From contig UQFE01000013.1 of assembly GCA_900540255.1 (NCBI GenBank), positions 8,389 to 72,388 of the forward strand: a DNA stretch of 64,000 nucleotides, in the 5' to 3' direction. The DNA is from an uncultured Clostridium sp. (GTDB lineage Bacteria > Bacillota > Clostridia > Clostridiales > Clostridiaceae). Under the pieces are notes generated by a model, which was given only the letters and a program-made list of their open reading frames with translations, did no database searches and had not been told where the DNA came from. Both the position numbers and the translations under genes were made by a program. Within the stretch, counting starts at the first letter, position 1, and the number at the start of each line of letters is the position of its first letter. This document shows, in pieces, positions 17,362 through 27,842 of the stretch.

Positions 17362-18330
17362 TTACCTACTTATATACTTTTTTATTGATCTCTTAATTAC
17401 ATTATTAATCTGTAAATACCTTTTATGTTTAATATTTTTATTAATCCATTTTATTATTTTCATATAATCTTTAAAATTAGTTGGAGATTCAGAAATATAA
17501 TAATCAAGTGTTAAAAACATTTGTTCATTTAACCAATTTTCAGTTATTTTATCTCTAAAATTGCTCATATTCCTAGCTAAATTATATATTTTATACTTTT
17601 CGTCAAGATTCTGAATAATAAAATCTGAAGAGCATCCTTTCGAAATATTATTATTATGAATTCTATATACTCCTACTATATTTTTTATAAATTCTGGATT
17701 TCCACCTAATAGAGCTCTTAGATAGATAATAGTATCATTTACCATTTTAACTTCATTTAAATTAACATATTCTAATATTTTTTTATTGAATATAGTTGTA
17801 AATGTTGATTGTGGCTTAGGGTATTTTACAGTTTGAAAGTTATTTAAATACTCAACACATGTTACTTTCTTGTTAAAATTCAATATACTTTCTATAAGTT
17901 CATCTTTTCCTTCTTTTTTAATATAATTATTTGCTGAAACAAATGATAAATTACTATTTTCATTAAACTTCTTAATTGCATCACCAAAAAAATTATAATC
18001 AGTATAATAATCATCATCATCTAAAAAAACTATATATTTCCCTTTTGCCTTATTAAATCCCTTTAATCTGTTATATCCTGGTCCTTTATTAATATTATTT
18101 TTAAAATAATATATATTGTCATAATTTTTATAATTATTACATATTAATTCTCCTGTCCCATCTATTGAATTATCATCAACTATTAATATCTCTATATTAG
18201 AATAATTTTGTTTTAAAACACTATCTATTGCTTCCATCAAATAACTTTTTCTATTATAAGTTGGAATTATAACACTAATTAAATCTACTCCATATGTTAG
18301 CTCTTTATCTTCGCACTCAATATTATTCAT
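17362..18330 (-). CDS. Family 2 glycosyltransferase
   Basis: A GT-A fold transferase of 322 residues. The nucleotide-sugar site begins with LISVIIPTYNRKSYL (about 17-31), followed by EILIVDDNSIDGT, and the metal-binding DxD region is KYIVFLDDDDYYTDY near 95. After residue 220 the sequence is helical and basic. It ends two bases before the start of the previous gene's coding region, so translation is tightly packed. The donor and linkage cannot be told. Confidence 0.85.
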   Translation of the reverse strand: MNNIECEDKELTYGVDLISVIIPTYNRKSYLMEAIDSVLKQNYSNIEILIVDDNSIDGTGELICNNYKNYDNIYYFKNNINKGPGYNRLKGFNKAKGKYIVFLDDDDYYTDYNFFGDAIKKFNENSNLSFVSANNYIKKEGKDELIESILNFNKKVTCVEYLNNFQTVKYPKPQSTFTTIFNKKILEYVNLNEVKMVNDTIIYLRALLGGNPEFIKNIVGVYRIHNNNISKGCSSDFIIQNLDEKYKIYNLARNMSNFRDKITENWLNEQMFLTLDYYISESPTNFKDYMKIIKWINKNIKHKRYLQINNVIKRSIKKYISR

Positions 18331-18331
18331 A

Positions 18332-19417
18332 CTAAACTCCCTTGGTTAAAAATTCATCTAACTTTTTAAAATGATTTTCAGCATTAATAACTTGCTTTTT
18401 AACCGATTCATTATTATTCTCAATCCAACTATAATCAATATTAATCTTATCTAATTTCTTAATATTATAGTATGGACCCTTAAATTTAATATCCTCCAAA
18501 ACATTAGTCATTTTCTTACTATAAATTAAAGGCAAAATAGGCTTTTCAAAAACTAAACCTAATATCATTGCATGAAATCTACTTGCAACAATTGCCTTTG
18601 CATTAGCCAATACATCTAAAGCTTCATTTATATTAGTTTCATAATAATAACTATGTATTTTATTTTTATATTTATCAGGAATTAATGACATTATGGCACT
18701 TACTGCATCTTCATCACCTTCGCTTTTGCAAAATGACATTAAGGTTACTTCTAATCCATTATTTATAAACTCAATGCACATTTCCTTAATCTTCTTATAG
18801 TAAGAAAAATCTTCTCTTTGTAATTCTTCTCTATAGGATGGTCTTATAACTGATACTACAACTGAATTGCCTTGCTTAATTTTTACTCCTTTTAATCCAA
18901 AAACAATATCATCTGCTATTCTAGTATTATTTAAATCTTTAAACATTTCATAAGAATACTTTTCTCTAAAACATATGTCTGTATATTCCTTAAATATTTT
19001 CTTATGCTCTAAGTAGTATTCTTCATTATTAAATGGCCCAAAATTTACCCCTAATAAATAAAAAGGCTTATCCTCTCCTTTCATTTGCTTGATATAATTT
19101 TCAGTATATTCTCTCCAACTCTCTCCTTGAATAAATAATGAACCTCCAATATATACTCCTCCATCTGAATTTTCTACTAACTTTCTATCAACATAATTAT
19201 TTACACCAAATTTTCTAGCAATAAAATTTATTACTCTATTTAGCTTATCTTCAGAAGAACAAATTTCTAAATTTTTATTATCTTTAAATATATCTTTATA
19301 AACATTTGGTGCATATAAAACAAATTGAGTATTCGGATATCTTTCACATAGTATTTTTATAAACAAATCATCACCTAAATTTTGCTTTGTATACGCATAA
19401 ACTTTTATCTTTTTCAT
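18332..19417 (-). CDS. Polysaccharide pyruvyl transferase family protein
   Basis: This 361-residue protein has a GT-B-like fold typical of the family that adds pyruvate ketals from phosphoenolpyruvate to polysaccharide sugars. Visible landmarks are YAYTKQNLGDDLFIKILCE at the N-terminus, GGVYIGGSLFIQG near residue 90, and the C-terminal ALDVLANAKAIVASRFHAMI and LGLVFEKPILPLIYS. A pyruvate group would add negative charge to the polymer. Some members act as plain glycosyltransferases, so the chemistry is inferred from the family. Confidence 0.8.
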   Translation of the reverse strand: MKKIKVYAYTKQNLGDDLFIKILCERYPNTQFVLYAPNVYKDIFKDNKNLEICSSEDKLNRVINFIARKFGVNNYVDRKLVENSDGGVYIGGSLFIQGESWREYTENYIKQMKGEDKPFYLLGVNFGPFNNEEYYLEHKKIFKEYTDICFREKYSYEMFKDLNNTRIADDIVFGLKGVKIKQGNSVVVSVIRPSYREELQREDFSYYKKIKEMCIEFINNGLEVTLMSFCKSEGDEDAVSAIMSLIPDKYKNKIHSYYYETNINEALDVLANAKAIVASRFHAMILGLVFEKPILPLIYSKKMTNVLEDIKFKGPYYNIKKLDKINIDYSWIENNNESVKKQVINAENHFKKLDEFLTKGV

Positions 19418-19438
19418 AACTCATATTCCTTTACTCTT

Positions 19439-20107
19439 TTAAACTTTACAAAATTCTTTTATATTATCATATTTATTATTTAACCATCCTATATAATCAA
19501 AGTATTTTTCATATACACGTTTTCCAAAAATATTAGACATATTAGTCACTAACCCAATTTGATCTTTATATGGATCTGGATAATTTACATACACGCATGA
19601 GTTATATTTATATTTTTTAGTTGTAAAAATTATTTTATTATCATATGGGAGATTTTCAAATCTTTTTATTATCTCTTCACTACAACCATCTCTATCTGCC
19701 ATAACAATAAACAATTTATCATAATTAATTCTTTTTTTTCTCTCATTCCATTTGCTTACTGCATCTTCAAAATTACTATAATGAACAAAATTAATAATAA
19801 TATCATCTAACTTTCCAACTGGATAATTTTTATCTGTTTTTACTTCTTCAATTTTATCAATACTCATATAATACTTCATATTTTCTAAAAGTTTTATAAA
19901 ATATTTAGGTTCTATACTAACATTAATAGTAGGACTTAAAAACTTACTCATTGTATCATGATACATTAATCCACCAATACACGTTTGTGATATTATAGTA
20001 AAATTTTTATTTTTGATTTTTTTACTATCTCTTTTATTTTTCCATAATTCTCTATTAAAATTTCCTATTTTATTTAATATTAGTACTTTAAATTTATATA
20101 AATCCAT
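19439..20107 (-). CDS. DUF1919 family protein, polysaccharide-associated
   Basis: The 222-residue protein matches the DUF1919 pattern: NFTIISQTCIGGLMYHDTM then SKFLSPTINVSIEPKYFIKL near residues 35-72, and FIVMADRDGCSEEIIKRFE near 148-166. This family is found in capsule and O-antigen clusters and is thought to be a sugar transferase or modifier, but no activity is assigned with certainty. It lies between the GT4 and pyruvyl transferase genes with short gaps. Confidence 0.75.
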   Translation of the reverse strand: MDLYKFKVLILNKIGNFNRELWKNKRDSKKIKNKNFTIISQTCIGGLMYHDTMSKFLSPTINVSIEPKYFIKLLENMKYYMSIDKIEEVKTDKNYPVGKLDDIIINFVHYSNFEDAVSKWNERKKRINYDKLFIVMADRDGCSEEIIKRFENLPYDNKIIFTTKKYKYNSCVYVNYPDPYKDQIGLVTNMSNIFGKRVYEKYFDYIGWLNNKYDNIKEFCKV

Positions 20108-20121
20108 TATTATTACTTCCT

Positions 20122-21255
20122 TTATTGGTAAATTTCTTCTAACTCTAAAACAACATTTTTAATATCATATTTATTTAATTTTTCATTATCAATATTTCCC
20201 TGCTTATTTTGACTAATATATTCATCAATTGATTTTGCCCAATTTTGAACTCCTATTTCTAACGGTAAAAACTCACACAACCCTATATCAGCTTCTTCAG
20301 GAACATAGTTAGATGCAAAACATTGTACTCCCATAGCCTGTGCTTCTATAAGAACTATACCTAAGCCCTCATATAATGATGGTAATAAAAAATAATCCAT
20401 CACACTTAATATTTCAGGAATATTAGTATCTTGAGGTAATATATCAACATACTCTTCAATCCCTAGCATATTAATTTCATTTCTAATTTCACTTTCTAAT
20501 GAACCATGCCCAACTATGGTTAATCTAGAATTTTTTCTAATCTTTATAAGTTCACTAAAAACTCTAATTAAAAATAATTGATTCTTTTGTTCGTCGAATC
20601 TAGCAATATTAATAAAATTAATACTGCCTTCTTTTACTTTATATTTATTAATAACTATATCTTTATTAATTTTTGATTTATTAAATTTATTAAAAGATAT
20701 ACCATTAAAAATAACTTTAGTTTTCTTATTTTTAAAACAATCTTTACCAAACATTTCTTTACAAGCCTCTTTACTACATCCTAATCTATATGGATCTAAT
20801 TTATTAATAAGCTTATTTCTTATAATTGAATATAATTTTATTTTAAATTTAATTATTTTATTATCATTATTTGGTGTAAATGCACTATGGGAATGAACAC
20901 ATATACACTTAACCCTATTTATATATGATGCTATTAAAATAGAAATAACTCCTTTACATTGATGTATATGTATAACATCATATTTTCCTTTTTTTACATT
21001 ATTATTTATTAAATAAAATAACTTAATAAATTTAGGTATAAAAAAAGGAAAATTTTCATTTTTTATATTAATTACATTTGCATCTAACGCTTCTACCTCT
21101 TCCTTATAATATTCCTTATTTCCTAGAGTTAAGAAATAATCTATTTTATAATTATCCTTAATAATATTTCTATTAACATTTAAGCAAAAAGTTTCTTTAC
21201 CACCATTATCTAAATCATTTAAAAAATATAATATTTTTTTTTGCTTATTCTCCAT
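20122..21255 (-). CDS. Family 4 glycosyltransferase
   Basis: A GT-B retaining glycosyltransferase of 377 residues. The N-terminal acceptor domain has DLDNGGKETFCLNVNRNII, and the C-terminal donor domain has FINIARFDEQKNQLFLIRVF near 213 and the E-x7-E motif in EGLGIVLIEAQAMGVQCFAS near 295. It resembles EpsF/CapM-type enzymes. It is encoded in the middle of the operon and presumably adds one sugar of the repeat unit on the cytoplasmic face. Confidence 0.85.
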   Translation of the reverse strand: MENKQKKILYFLNDLDNGGKETFCLNVNRNIIKDNYKIDYFLTLGNKEYYKEEVEALDANVINIKNENFPFFIPKFIKLFYLINNNVKKGKYDVIHIHQCKGVISILIASYINRVKCICVHSHSAFTPNNDNKIIKFKIKLYSIIRNKLINKLDPYRLGCSKEACKEMFGKDCFKNKKTKVIFNGISFNKFNKSKINKDIVINKYKVKEGSINFINIARFDEQKNQLFLIRVFSELIKIRKNSRLTIVGHGSLESEIRNEINMLGIEEYVDILPQDTNIPEILSVMDYFLLPSLYEGLGIVLIEAQAMGVQCFASNYVPEEADIGLCEFLPLEIGVQNWAKSIDEYISQNKQGNIDNEKLNKYDIKNVVLELEEIYQ

Positions 21256-21271
21256 TTTAACCTCATAAATT

Positions 21272-22321
21272 CTAATTATTAGCCCTAAATTTTTTATTAT
21301 TATAAATATATATTGGTTTATATATCCCCAATTTAATACATATAAATATACATCTTTCTTTAATAGGAGAATTTAATATATTTTTCCAATTAAATACTTT
21401 TTTGAATTCATCTGATTTCTTTATATCATTTATATGTTCTAATATTTGTTTATATTTTTTGGGGTTACCTGGATGACATTCATTGGTGAAACACCATGAA
21501 ATGAAATAAAAAGTATTTGATTCTAATCTTTCTTCACTCTCTCTATTTAATAAATTAAAATTTATCAATATCTTTCTTACCATATTAATCTGAGTTTGTA
21601 ACGTTTCCCACAATGAAGTTATATATTTTCTTGTTGCTGACATTTCATTAAATCTGTAAAAATATAATGCTTCTTCTAATATATATACGCAATTGCAATA
21701 TCCTAAGTAATTTAAATGAAATAACATATCTTCAGCAATTTTTATTATTGGAAATTCAATTCTATTTTTCTCTATAATTTCTTTTTTGTATAAACACCTC
21801 CAAACAGCTCCCATAATTAATTCTTTACCTGTATTTTTAAAACTATTTCCTATCATAGGGAGTATTAATTTTTTAAAAATTTCTTCTTTTTTATACTCTC
21901 CCTCTTTTAATGGTTCATTTTCAATAACATTATTTCTATTAGAAAAACTTTTATAAAATCTACACATAACTAAATCATATTTGGAGTTATTTATTATTTG
22001 AAATAATTTAAAATAAATATCTTTATCTAAAAAATCATCTCCATCTACAAAAGCAATATATTCACCACTTGCTTCTTTTAACCCTGTATTCCTAGCAATA
22101 CTTACCCCTTCATTTTTTTTATGAATAACTTTTACCCTATTATCTACACTTGAATATTTATCACATATTTCTCCACTGGCATCAGTTGAACCATCATTAA
22201 CTAATATAATTTCTAAATTTTCATATGATTGATTTATCAAAGATTCAATACATTGCTGTAAATACCTCTCAACATTATAAACTGGAACAATAATAGTAAT
22301 TTTTTCATTTTTTATACTCAT
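21272..22321 (-). CDS. Family 2 glycosyltransferase
   Basis: A GT-A transferase of 349 residues of the EpsJ/CpsJ type: KITIIVPVYNVERYLQQCIE, then NLEIILVNDGSTDASGEICD, then EYIAFVDGDDFLDKD as the DxD region near 90. It differs from the other four GT2 proteins of the cluster mainly in the last 150 residues, which set acceptor choice. The operon is closely spaced here, with only three bases to the next upstream gene. Confidence 0.85.
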   Translation of the reverse strand: MSIKNEKITIIVPVYNVERYLQQCIESLINQSYENLEIILVNDGSTDASGEICDKYSSVDNRVKVIHKKNEGVSIARNTGLKEASGEYIAFVDGDDFLDKDIYFKLFQIINNSKYDLVMCRFYKSFSNRNNVIENEPLKEGEYKKEEIFKKLILPMIGNSFKNTGKELIMGAVWRCLYKKEIIEKNRIEFPIIKIAEDMLFHLNYLGYCNCVYILEEALYFYRFNEMSATRKYITSLWETLQTQINMVRKILINFNLLNRESEERLESNTFYFISWCFTNECHPGNPKKYKQILEHINDIKKSDEFKKVFNWKNILNSPIKERCIFICIKLGIYKPIYIYNNKKFRANN

Positions 22322-22324
22322 ATA

Positions 22325-23287
22325 TCATCTATCCTTTTTTAGTAACCTTAAAATTCTTACTGCAATTATTGGTGAAATACAAAATATATTTACTATAAAA
22401 TTAGTAGTTTTATCTATACTTAAGCACTTATTGTTCTTTATTAAATTATAAACCTTTCTTTTAATATCTTTAGCTTCATCATTGTTAATAAACTCATTTC
22501 TTGAAAAATATGAGTATGTTTTTAATAAACACCTCATATAAATTCTATTAATATCTGCTTTTAGTGATGGTACTTTCTTATTTAAAAATTCAAACTCTTC
22601 ACTTGTTGCTAGAAACACATCCATAGTTAATTTCATATCTGATGATCCCATAATACTACTATCTCTTCTACAATATATATAACCAATAAAATCAACATAA
22701 GTTATTTTATTAGCACTATATAATAATTTATATGTTGTAAATAAATCTTCTGCTTTCCTATTTAAAGGAAATCTTATATTATTAAATATCTCCCTTTTAT
22801 ATAATCTTCCACAAGTAGATGTATAAAATAAATTTCCACTAAGATACATCTTCAATGCTTCTTCATTACTAAAATTTCTATATTCATAACTTTCACATAT
22901 TTCATGAAAATCCCCATCAAAGCTCTCATATTGATTACATGCTATAATATCAGATAAATTATCATTAGCATTTTTAATTAATACTTCACAAATATTAGAT
23001 GTAATCCAATCATCACTATCTACAAACAATAAATAATCACCTTTAGCTATATCAATTCCAGCATTTCTAGCATCAGATAATCCTCCATTTTCCTTATGAA
23101 TAACCTTGACCCTACTATCTTTTTCAGCATATTTATCACAAATTTCTCCACATTTATCTGGTGATCCATCATCAACTAATATTATCTCTAAATTTTTATA
23201 ACTTTGATTAATTATGCTATCAACACATTTATTTAAGTATTTTTCTACTTTATATATTGGTACTATTACACTAACTAGTGATTTCAT
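22325..23287 (-). CDS. Family 2 glycosyltransferase
   Basis: A 320-residue GT-A transferase with SVIVPIYKVEKYLNKCVDSI at the N-terminus, NLEIILVDDGSPDKCGEICD, and GDYLLFVDSDDWITSN as the DxD region. The start overlaps the end of the polymerase gene by 17 bases, which suggests coupled translation. Its N-terminal half is close to those of the proteins at 21272 and 24601, consistent with duplication within the locus. Confidence 0.85.
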   Translation of the reverse strand: MKSLVSVIVPIYKVEKYLNKCVDSIINQSYKNLEIILVDDGSPDKCGEICDKYAEKDSRVKVIHKENGGLSDARNAGIDIAKGDYLLFVDSDDWITSNICEVLIKNANDNLSDIIACNQYESFDGDFHEICESYEYRNFSNEEALKMYLSGNLFYTSTCGRLYKREIFNNIRFPLNRKAEDLFTTYKLLYSANKITYVDFIGYIYCRRDSSIMGSSDMKLTMDVFLATSEEFEFLNKKVPSLKADINRIYMRCLLKTYSYFSRNEFINNDEAKDIKRKVYNLIKNNKCLSIDKTTNFIVNIFCISPIIAVRILRLLKKDR

Positions 23288-24599
23288 TTTTAAGATTTCT
23301 CCTTTCAGCTAAAACCTCTTTAATTTTCGGCCAATAAGTATAAATTATAATTATTGTCATAGGATATACCTTTAACCTATGTCTCATAGCTGTTCCAAAA
23401 TTATTAGTTCCCCATGCATAAATTAAATAAGTTGATATTACAATTGATACAGATAATAATTTATATAGTTTATCTTCATTTTCTTTCGCCTTATAAATAA
23501 ATATAAAAGCAAAATAAAAAGCAACTATAAAATATTGTAATATACCATCTAATAATAGTGCGATTGCTGTACCTACTGATTTCACTTGCCATGGCAATGG
23601 TGACATTGCAAACATTAAAAATCTATATGGTGTTTGTAATACTATATCAAACATATTACTTGGAGTACTTGAAACATATGTTGTATTTCCTGCAATTGTT
23701 TGTGTACTTTCTAATAAATCTTCTGAACTCTCTATTCCTTGAAATCTAGACATTAAAGCACTACCAGCTGGTGATACAAATACTATAGCTATAATCATAA
23801 TTAAAGCTATTGCTGCACCCATAGTAATTTTTACTTTCTTCTCTTTGAAACTATAGAATGCCAGAAATGCTGCATATACTAAAACAACACTTATTACTCC
23901 TGAATGAATCATAGCATTCATAGCCGCAACTAATATTGCAATTAAAATATCTGCTCTATTTCCTGTATTCAAATAAGATAACATTTTATAAAAAGAAATT
24001 ATGAATAACATTTGCATAAATGATTCTTTTAAAAATGTTATAGAATAAATCATTTCAATTGGAGTTATCATCCACAGTAGCACTATAAAACTTGCCTTAT
24101 CTTTATTTTTAGTTATTAATACTGCTGATTTATAAATATATATAGACAAAATTAAAGAATATATAAAAGATAAAAAATACGGTATATTCCAGTTATTATC
24201 CAATAATGTATAAGCTATTGCATTTATTTTTGCATAAAAGTCAGTTCCATTAGAAAAAGAAAGTATTCCTAATATACCATCACTAGAGCTAATTAACTCA
24301 TTAGCAAACATATGATAAACCTGAAAATCACCACTAGTCATAGGTAAATTTTTATTTGCTACATCATAAATTAAAAGCCCAAACTTTATTACAAATGCTA
24401 AACAATAAATTGTTAAATATTTTCTATTTTCAATTAATACAATATTTTTTAAGAAAAGAAATAATATTAATGATATAAGCACAATAGCTGATGATATTGG
24501 TATTGTATCTATTTCAGCTATTCCCCAATACAAAAAGTACATTATAAATAAAATAACAGAATAGGGTATTATTTTTTTTAAAGCTTCTTTAATATTCAT
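23271..24599 (-). CDS. Polysaccharide polymerase, Wzy type
   Basis: This 442-residue membrane protein has about ten to twelve hydrophobic segments and a large extracytoplasmic loop at about residues 280-330, which is typical of Wzy/EpsG-like polymerases. These link lipid-carried repeat units on the outer face of the membrane. Sequence motifs are not informative for this family; the call rests on topology and on its place among glycosyltransferases and the flippase. No other polymerase candidate exists in the cluster. Confidence 0.7.
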   Translation of the reverse strand: MNIKEALKKIIPYSVILFIMYFLYWGIAEIDTIPISSAIVLISLILFLFLKNIVLIENRKYLTIYCLAFVIKFGLLIYDVANKNLPMTSGDFQVYHMFANELISSSDGILGILSFSNGTDFYAKINAIAYTLLDNNWNIPYFLSFIYSLILSIYIYKSAVLITKNKDKASFIVLLWMITPIEMIYSITFLKESFMQMLFIISFYKMLSYLNTGNRADILIAILVAAMNAMIHSGVISVVLVYAAFLAFYSFKEKKVKITMGAAIALIMIIAIVFVSPAGSALMSRFQGIESSEDLLESTQTIAGNTTYVSSTPSNMFDIVLQTPYRFLMFAMSPLPWQVKSVGTAIALLLDGILQYFIVAFYFAFIFIYKAKENEDKLYKLLSVSIVISTYLIYAWGTNNFGTAMRHRLKVYPMTIIIIYTYWPKIKEVLAERRNLKNEITS

Positions 24600-24600
24600 A

Positions 24601-25593
24601 CTATTTATTACTCACTATAATATATTTATTTAATAGGGCAGCTGAAAAATTTAATCCACAAAAATTAGTAACCAATTTAACTAGTTTAGTTTTTTTAGAG
24701 TTACTATATCTTAAAATCCATTTCAACTCTTTAATCTCATCAAAAACAATTTTTCTTTCTTGTTTATTTATAGAAAATAAGTGTGCCAAAAGAATTGAAT
24801 ATTCATAACTAAGTAATGATAAAAGGCTATCTATAACATCCAAATCTATTTCTTTATTCTTACATTTATATGCCCATTTTTTTATTATATATAGAAGGTC
24901 TTGTACACTTTTAAGCTTTATTCCATTAGTTATTGAACCCTCTCTTTGTTTTCTATAAATATAAAACTCGGCATAACAAACATCAAACTTCTCTGCTGCT
25001 AAAAGCAATCTGGTACTCCAATCAATATCTTCACTTAATAACCCTTTTTCAAAATATAAATTATTATTAATTATTAATTCCTTTTTTATTAATTTTGTAC
25101 ATGCACTTACTGGGAATTTTTCTGAAGAAGCAAGATACTCAAATACTTCTCTTTTAGATTTATTTTTAACTTTATCTTTATCTAAAGTTTCAAACTTTTC
25201 TTCTATTTGTCCAGTTTGTTCAAAATATTTTGCTGCTGTTAAAAATACAATATCTACATTATCTTCAATACATCGAGCTATTTCTTCCAAACAATTTTCC
25301 TTCCAATAATCATCACTATCTAAAAATAAAATATACTCTGAGCTACATTGTCTTATACCCATATTTCTAGCATCGGATAGTCCACCATTTTCCTTATGAA
25401 TTACCTTTACTCTTGAATCTTTTTCCTTATAATAATCACATATCTCTCCACTACTATCTTTTGATCCATCGTCAACTAATATTATTTCTATATCTTTAAA
25501 ACTTTGATTTAACACACTATCCACACACTGCTCTAAGTATTTCTCAACATTATAAACTGGAATAATAACTCCAATAAGAGGCATATATTTCAT
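24601..25593 (-). CDS. Family 2 glycosyltransferase
   Basis: A GT-A transferase of 330 residues: PLIGVIIPVYNVEKYLEQCV, DIEIILVDDGSKDSSGEICD, then EYILFLDSDDYWKENCLEEI near 92-111. The segment GLLSEDIDWSTRLLLAAEKF (about 188-207) holds the conserved ED pair that is thought to contain the catalytic base. It starts 12 bases before the previous gene ends in transcription order. Sugar specificity is unknown. Confidence 0.85.
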   Translation of the reverse strand: MKYMPLIGVIIPVYNVEKYLEQCVDSVLNQSFKDIEIILVDDGSKDSSGEICDYYKEKDSRVKVIHKENGGLSDARNMGIRQCSSEYILFLDSDDYWKENCLEEIARCIEDNVDIVFLTAAKYFEQTGQIEEKFETLDKDKVKNKSKREVFEYLASSEKFPVSACTKLIKKELIINNNLYFEKGLLSEDIDWSTRLLLAAEKFDVCYAEFYIYRKQREGSITNGIKLKSVQDLLYIIKKWAYKCKNKEIDLDVIDSLLSLLSYEYSILLAHLFSINKQERKIVFDEIKELKWILRYSNSKKTKLVKLVTNFCGLNFSAALLNKYIIVSNK

Positions 25594-25605
25594 TCCTTTC
25601 GTAAT

Positions 25606-26667
25606 TTATATTATCTTCTTCAAGGTTCCTATACTTTTTAACATCAAATAAGACGGAATAGCTAGCTTGTACTTATTAAAAAAATAAAAAATCCTCCAAT
25701 GAATTGGAAAATATCTTAACTCTAAACTTTTATATGCACTATCTATATATTCATCCTTCAATAAATTCTTAATTCTATTAATTTTCTCAACTTCTGATAT
25801 ATTATTATCCTTATAACATTCAACAAGCCCAGTACCTAATACAGATGTACATATTCTATTATTGAGTGCTTTAATAAAATCATCACCTAATTTATTTTCA
25901 TTTATAAAATCCTTCATATAATTAAAGTACTTCTTTCTTTTCTCAATAAAACCAGGTATATATTTAGATGTTATTGACTCTTCATTTCCTCTCCAATAAT
26001 GATACATAGGCGTATTTAATAATATAGCTTTATTAATATAATTAAAAACATATATATTAAATAAAATATCTTCACCAGTTCCTATTTCATTTAAATCTAT
26101 AAATTTCAAAAAGTTTTTCTTTAATATATTAGCTTTATACATCTTTCCCCATACTGTTCCTAACGCATCCACATATTCTGGATTTGATAATTCACTTCCT
26201 AAAGGCCCCACTAACTTTCTAAACAGATCATTTTTAACTTGCTCATTTTCATATATATTTATTTCTGGCAAATTAAACTTTCTTTCTCTACTATGATCTC
26301 CAAATTCCCTAATATAAGTACTTATAACCATATCTGATTTTTCATTAACCATAAATTTATACATCTTTTCAATCATATCTTTATCTATCCAATCATCGCT
26401 ATCAACAAAAACTATGAATTCACCTTTAGATTCCATTATTCCAATATTTCTTGTTTCTGAAACCCCTACATTAGAATTATTTATAATTTTTATTCTATTA
26501 TCAGTACTCTCATATTTTTTCAAAATCTCTAGACTTCTATCAGTAGAACCATCATTAATTGCTAATATCTCAATATCATGGAAACTTTGGTTAATTAAAC
26601 TATCTAAACATCTCTCTAAATATTTTTCTACATTATATACTGGCACAATAATACTAACCTTACACAT
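25606..26667 (-). CDS. Family 2 glycosyltransferase
   Basis: A 353-residue GT-A transferase with VSIIVPVYNVEKYLERCLDS, DIEILAINDGSTDRSLEILK and EFIVFVDSDDWIDKDMIEKM. The GTGEDILFNIYVF segment near 190 carries the ED motif. It belongs to the same EpsJ-like group as the proteins at 21272, 22325 and 24601. Confidence 0.85.
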   Translation of the reverse strand: MCKVSIIVPVYNVEKYLERCLDSLINQSFHDIEILAINDGSTDRSLEILKKYESTDNRIKIINNSNVGVSETRNIGIMESKGEFIVFVDSDDWIDKDMIEKMYKFMVNEKSDMVISTYIREFGDHSRERKFNLPEINIYENEQVKNDLFRKLVGPLGSELSNPEYVDALGTVWGKMYKANILKKNFLKFIDLNEIGTGEDILFNIYVFNYINKAILLNTPMYHYWRGNEESITSKYIPGFIEKRKKYFNYMKDFINENKLGDDFIKALNNRICTSVLGTGLVECYKDNNISEVEKINRIKNLLKDEYIDSAYKSLELRYFPIHWRIFYFFNKYKLAIPSYLMLKSIGTLKKII

Positions 26668-26678
26668 AAGAATCCCCC

Positions 26679-27842
26679 TTATCTACTTGAAAGATAAGAA
26701 GAAATTCCTTTTTCACAGTTAATTTCTCCACTTATATTTCTGTAAATTTTAGCCAATTCCTTATTGACATTAATAATATCATATTTATTAACTTCTTCAG
26801 GCACATTAAAACTTTTATCATGTGAATTATAATATTTTTCGATTTCATCTGCTGTTGATTTATAATCTCCAACATTAACTAGTGATCCTATAGCTTCGTT
26901 AGAAATTAAATCTCTACACCCTCTGATATTAGTAGCTATTATTTTTCTACCACAAGCCATAAATTCCATTAAACTTCTAGGTAGTCCTTCTCTATAAGAC
27001 ATCATAATTCCAATATCTGATATATTTATTAATTTATTTACATCTTCTCTATACCCTAACATAATTATGTTATTATGTAAATATTTTGAATGTATAAGTT
27101 TATCTAACTCCTTTTTCATACTACCTTCACCAATACAAATAATTTTAATATTTTCATATTTTTTTTTTAAAATTTCCATAGCATAAATTAATTGCTTATG
27201 ATTCTTATTTTTATTTAGTTCTGCAATCATTAAAATTACAAAATCATTTTTATTAATTCCTAACTCATTTTTTTTTTCTAAAATTTCTTCTTCACTAAGT
27301 TTTTTATAGATACTTAAATCTAATCCAACTCCATTAATAAGATAACAATTTTTAGGTTTAAGCTTATTTTTGGTAATTTCATAATCCTCTTCATTAATAT
27401 TAATAATTACGTCAGTAAGTTTTGCCATCACCTTTTCAATAGGATAATACACTAACCATCCTAATTTTGAACCACCTTCTAAAAAATGATACCCATGCGC
27501 TGTATAAATTATTTTTACTTTTGGAAAGATTATTTTAAGAAGTCTTACATATAAAGCTGCCACTGGTGTGTGAACATGTATAATATCATATTTTTTTAAT
27601 CTTTGAAGTCTTATAATTTCATTAAAAGCTTTTATATTTCCAATACCTAATGGCCTTCTACTAAAAGGTATATTATAGGAATTAACTCCTAAATTTATTA
27701 ACTCTTCATCTAATGGTTTATTAATATTAAATGCACAATCTACAATATTATCATCATTAATAAGCATTTTTATATGAGGTACTAAAAAGGCATTAACTGT
27801 ACTGCTAACTGTAGTTACATATAAAATTTTCTTCATTTTCAT
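26679..27842 (-). CDS. Family 4 glycosyltransferase
   Basis: A GT-B transferase of 387 residues. The N-terminal domain shows YDIIHVHTPVAALYVRLL, and IIYTAHGYHFLEGGSKLGWL near 112. The C-terminal donor domain has FVILMIAELNKNKNHKQLIY and IGIMMSYREGLPRSLMEFMA near 285. This is the layout of EpsD/PglA-like enzymes, which often add the second sugar to the lipid-linked first sugar. The start lies 38 bases inside the end of the HAD gene, so the two are coupled. Confidence 0.85.
   Translation of the reverse strand: MKMKKILYVTTVSSTVNAFLVPHIKMLINDDNIVDCAFNINKPLDEELINLGVNSYNIPFSRRPLGIGNIKAFNEIIRLQRLKKYDIIHVHTPVAALYVRLLKIIFPKVKIIYTAHGYHFLEGGSKLGWLVYYPIEKVMAKLTDVIININEEDYEITKNKLKPKNCYLINGVGLDLSIYKKLSEEEILEKKNELGINKNDFVILMIAELNKNKNHKQLIYAMEILKKKYENIKIICIGEGSMKKELDKLIHSKYLHNNIIMLGYREDVNKLINISDIGIMMSYREGLPRSLMEFMACGRKIIATNIRGCRDLISNEAIGSLVNVGDYKSTADEIEKYYNSHDKSFNVPEEVNKYDIINVNKELAKIYRNISGEINCEKGISSYLSSR

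Noticed and set aside
23558..23749. Plus-strand reading frame inside the polymerase gene
   Set aside because: It is antisense to a well-supported membrane protein and has no ribosome binding site; other reverse-strand frames such as 32524-32850, 43974-44198 and 44494-44913 were dropped for the same reason.
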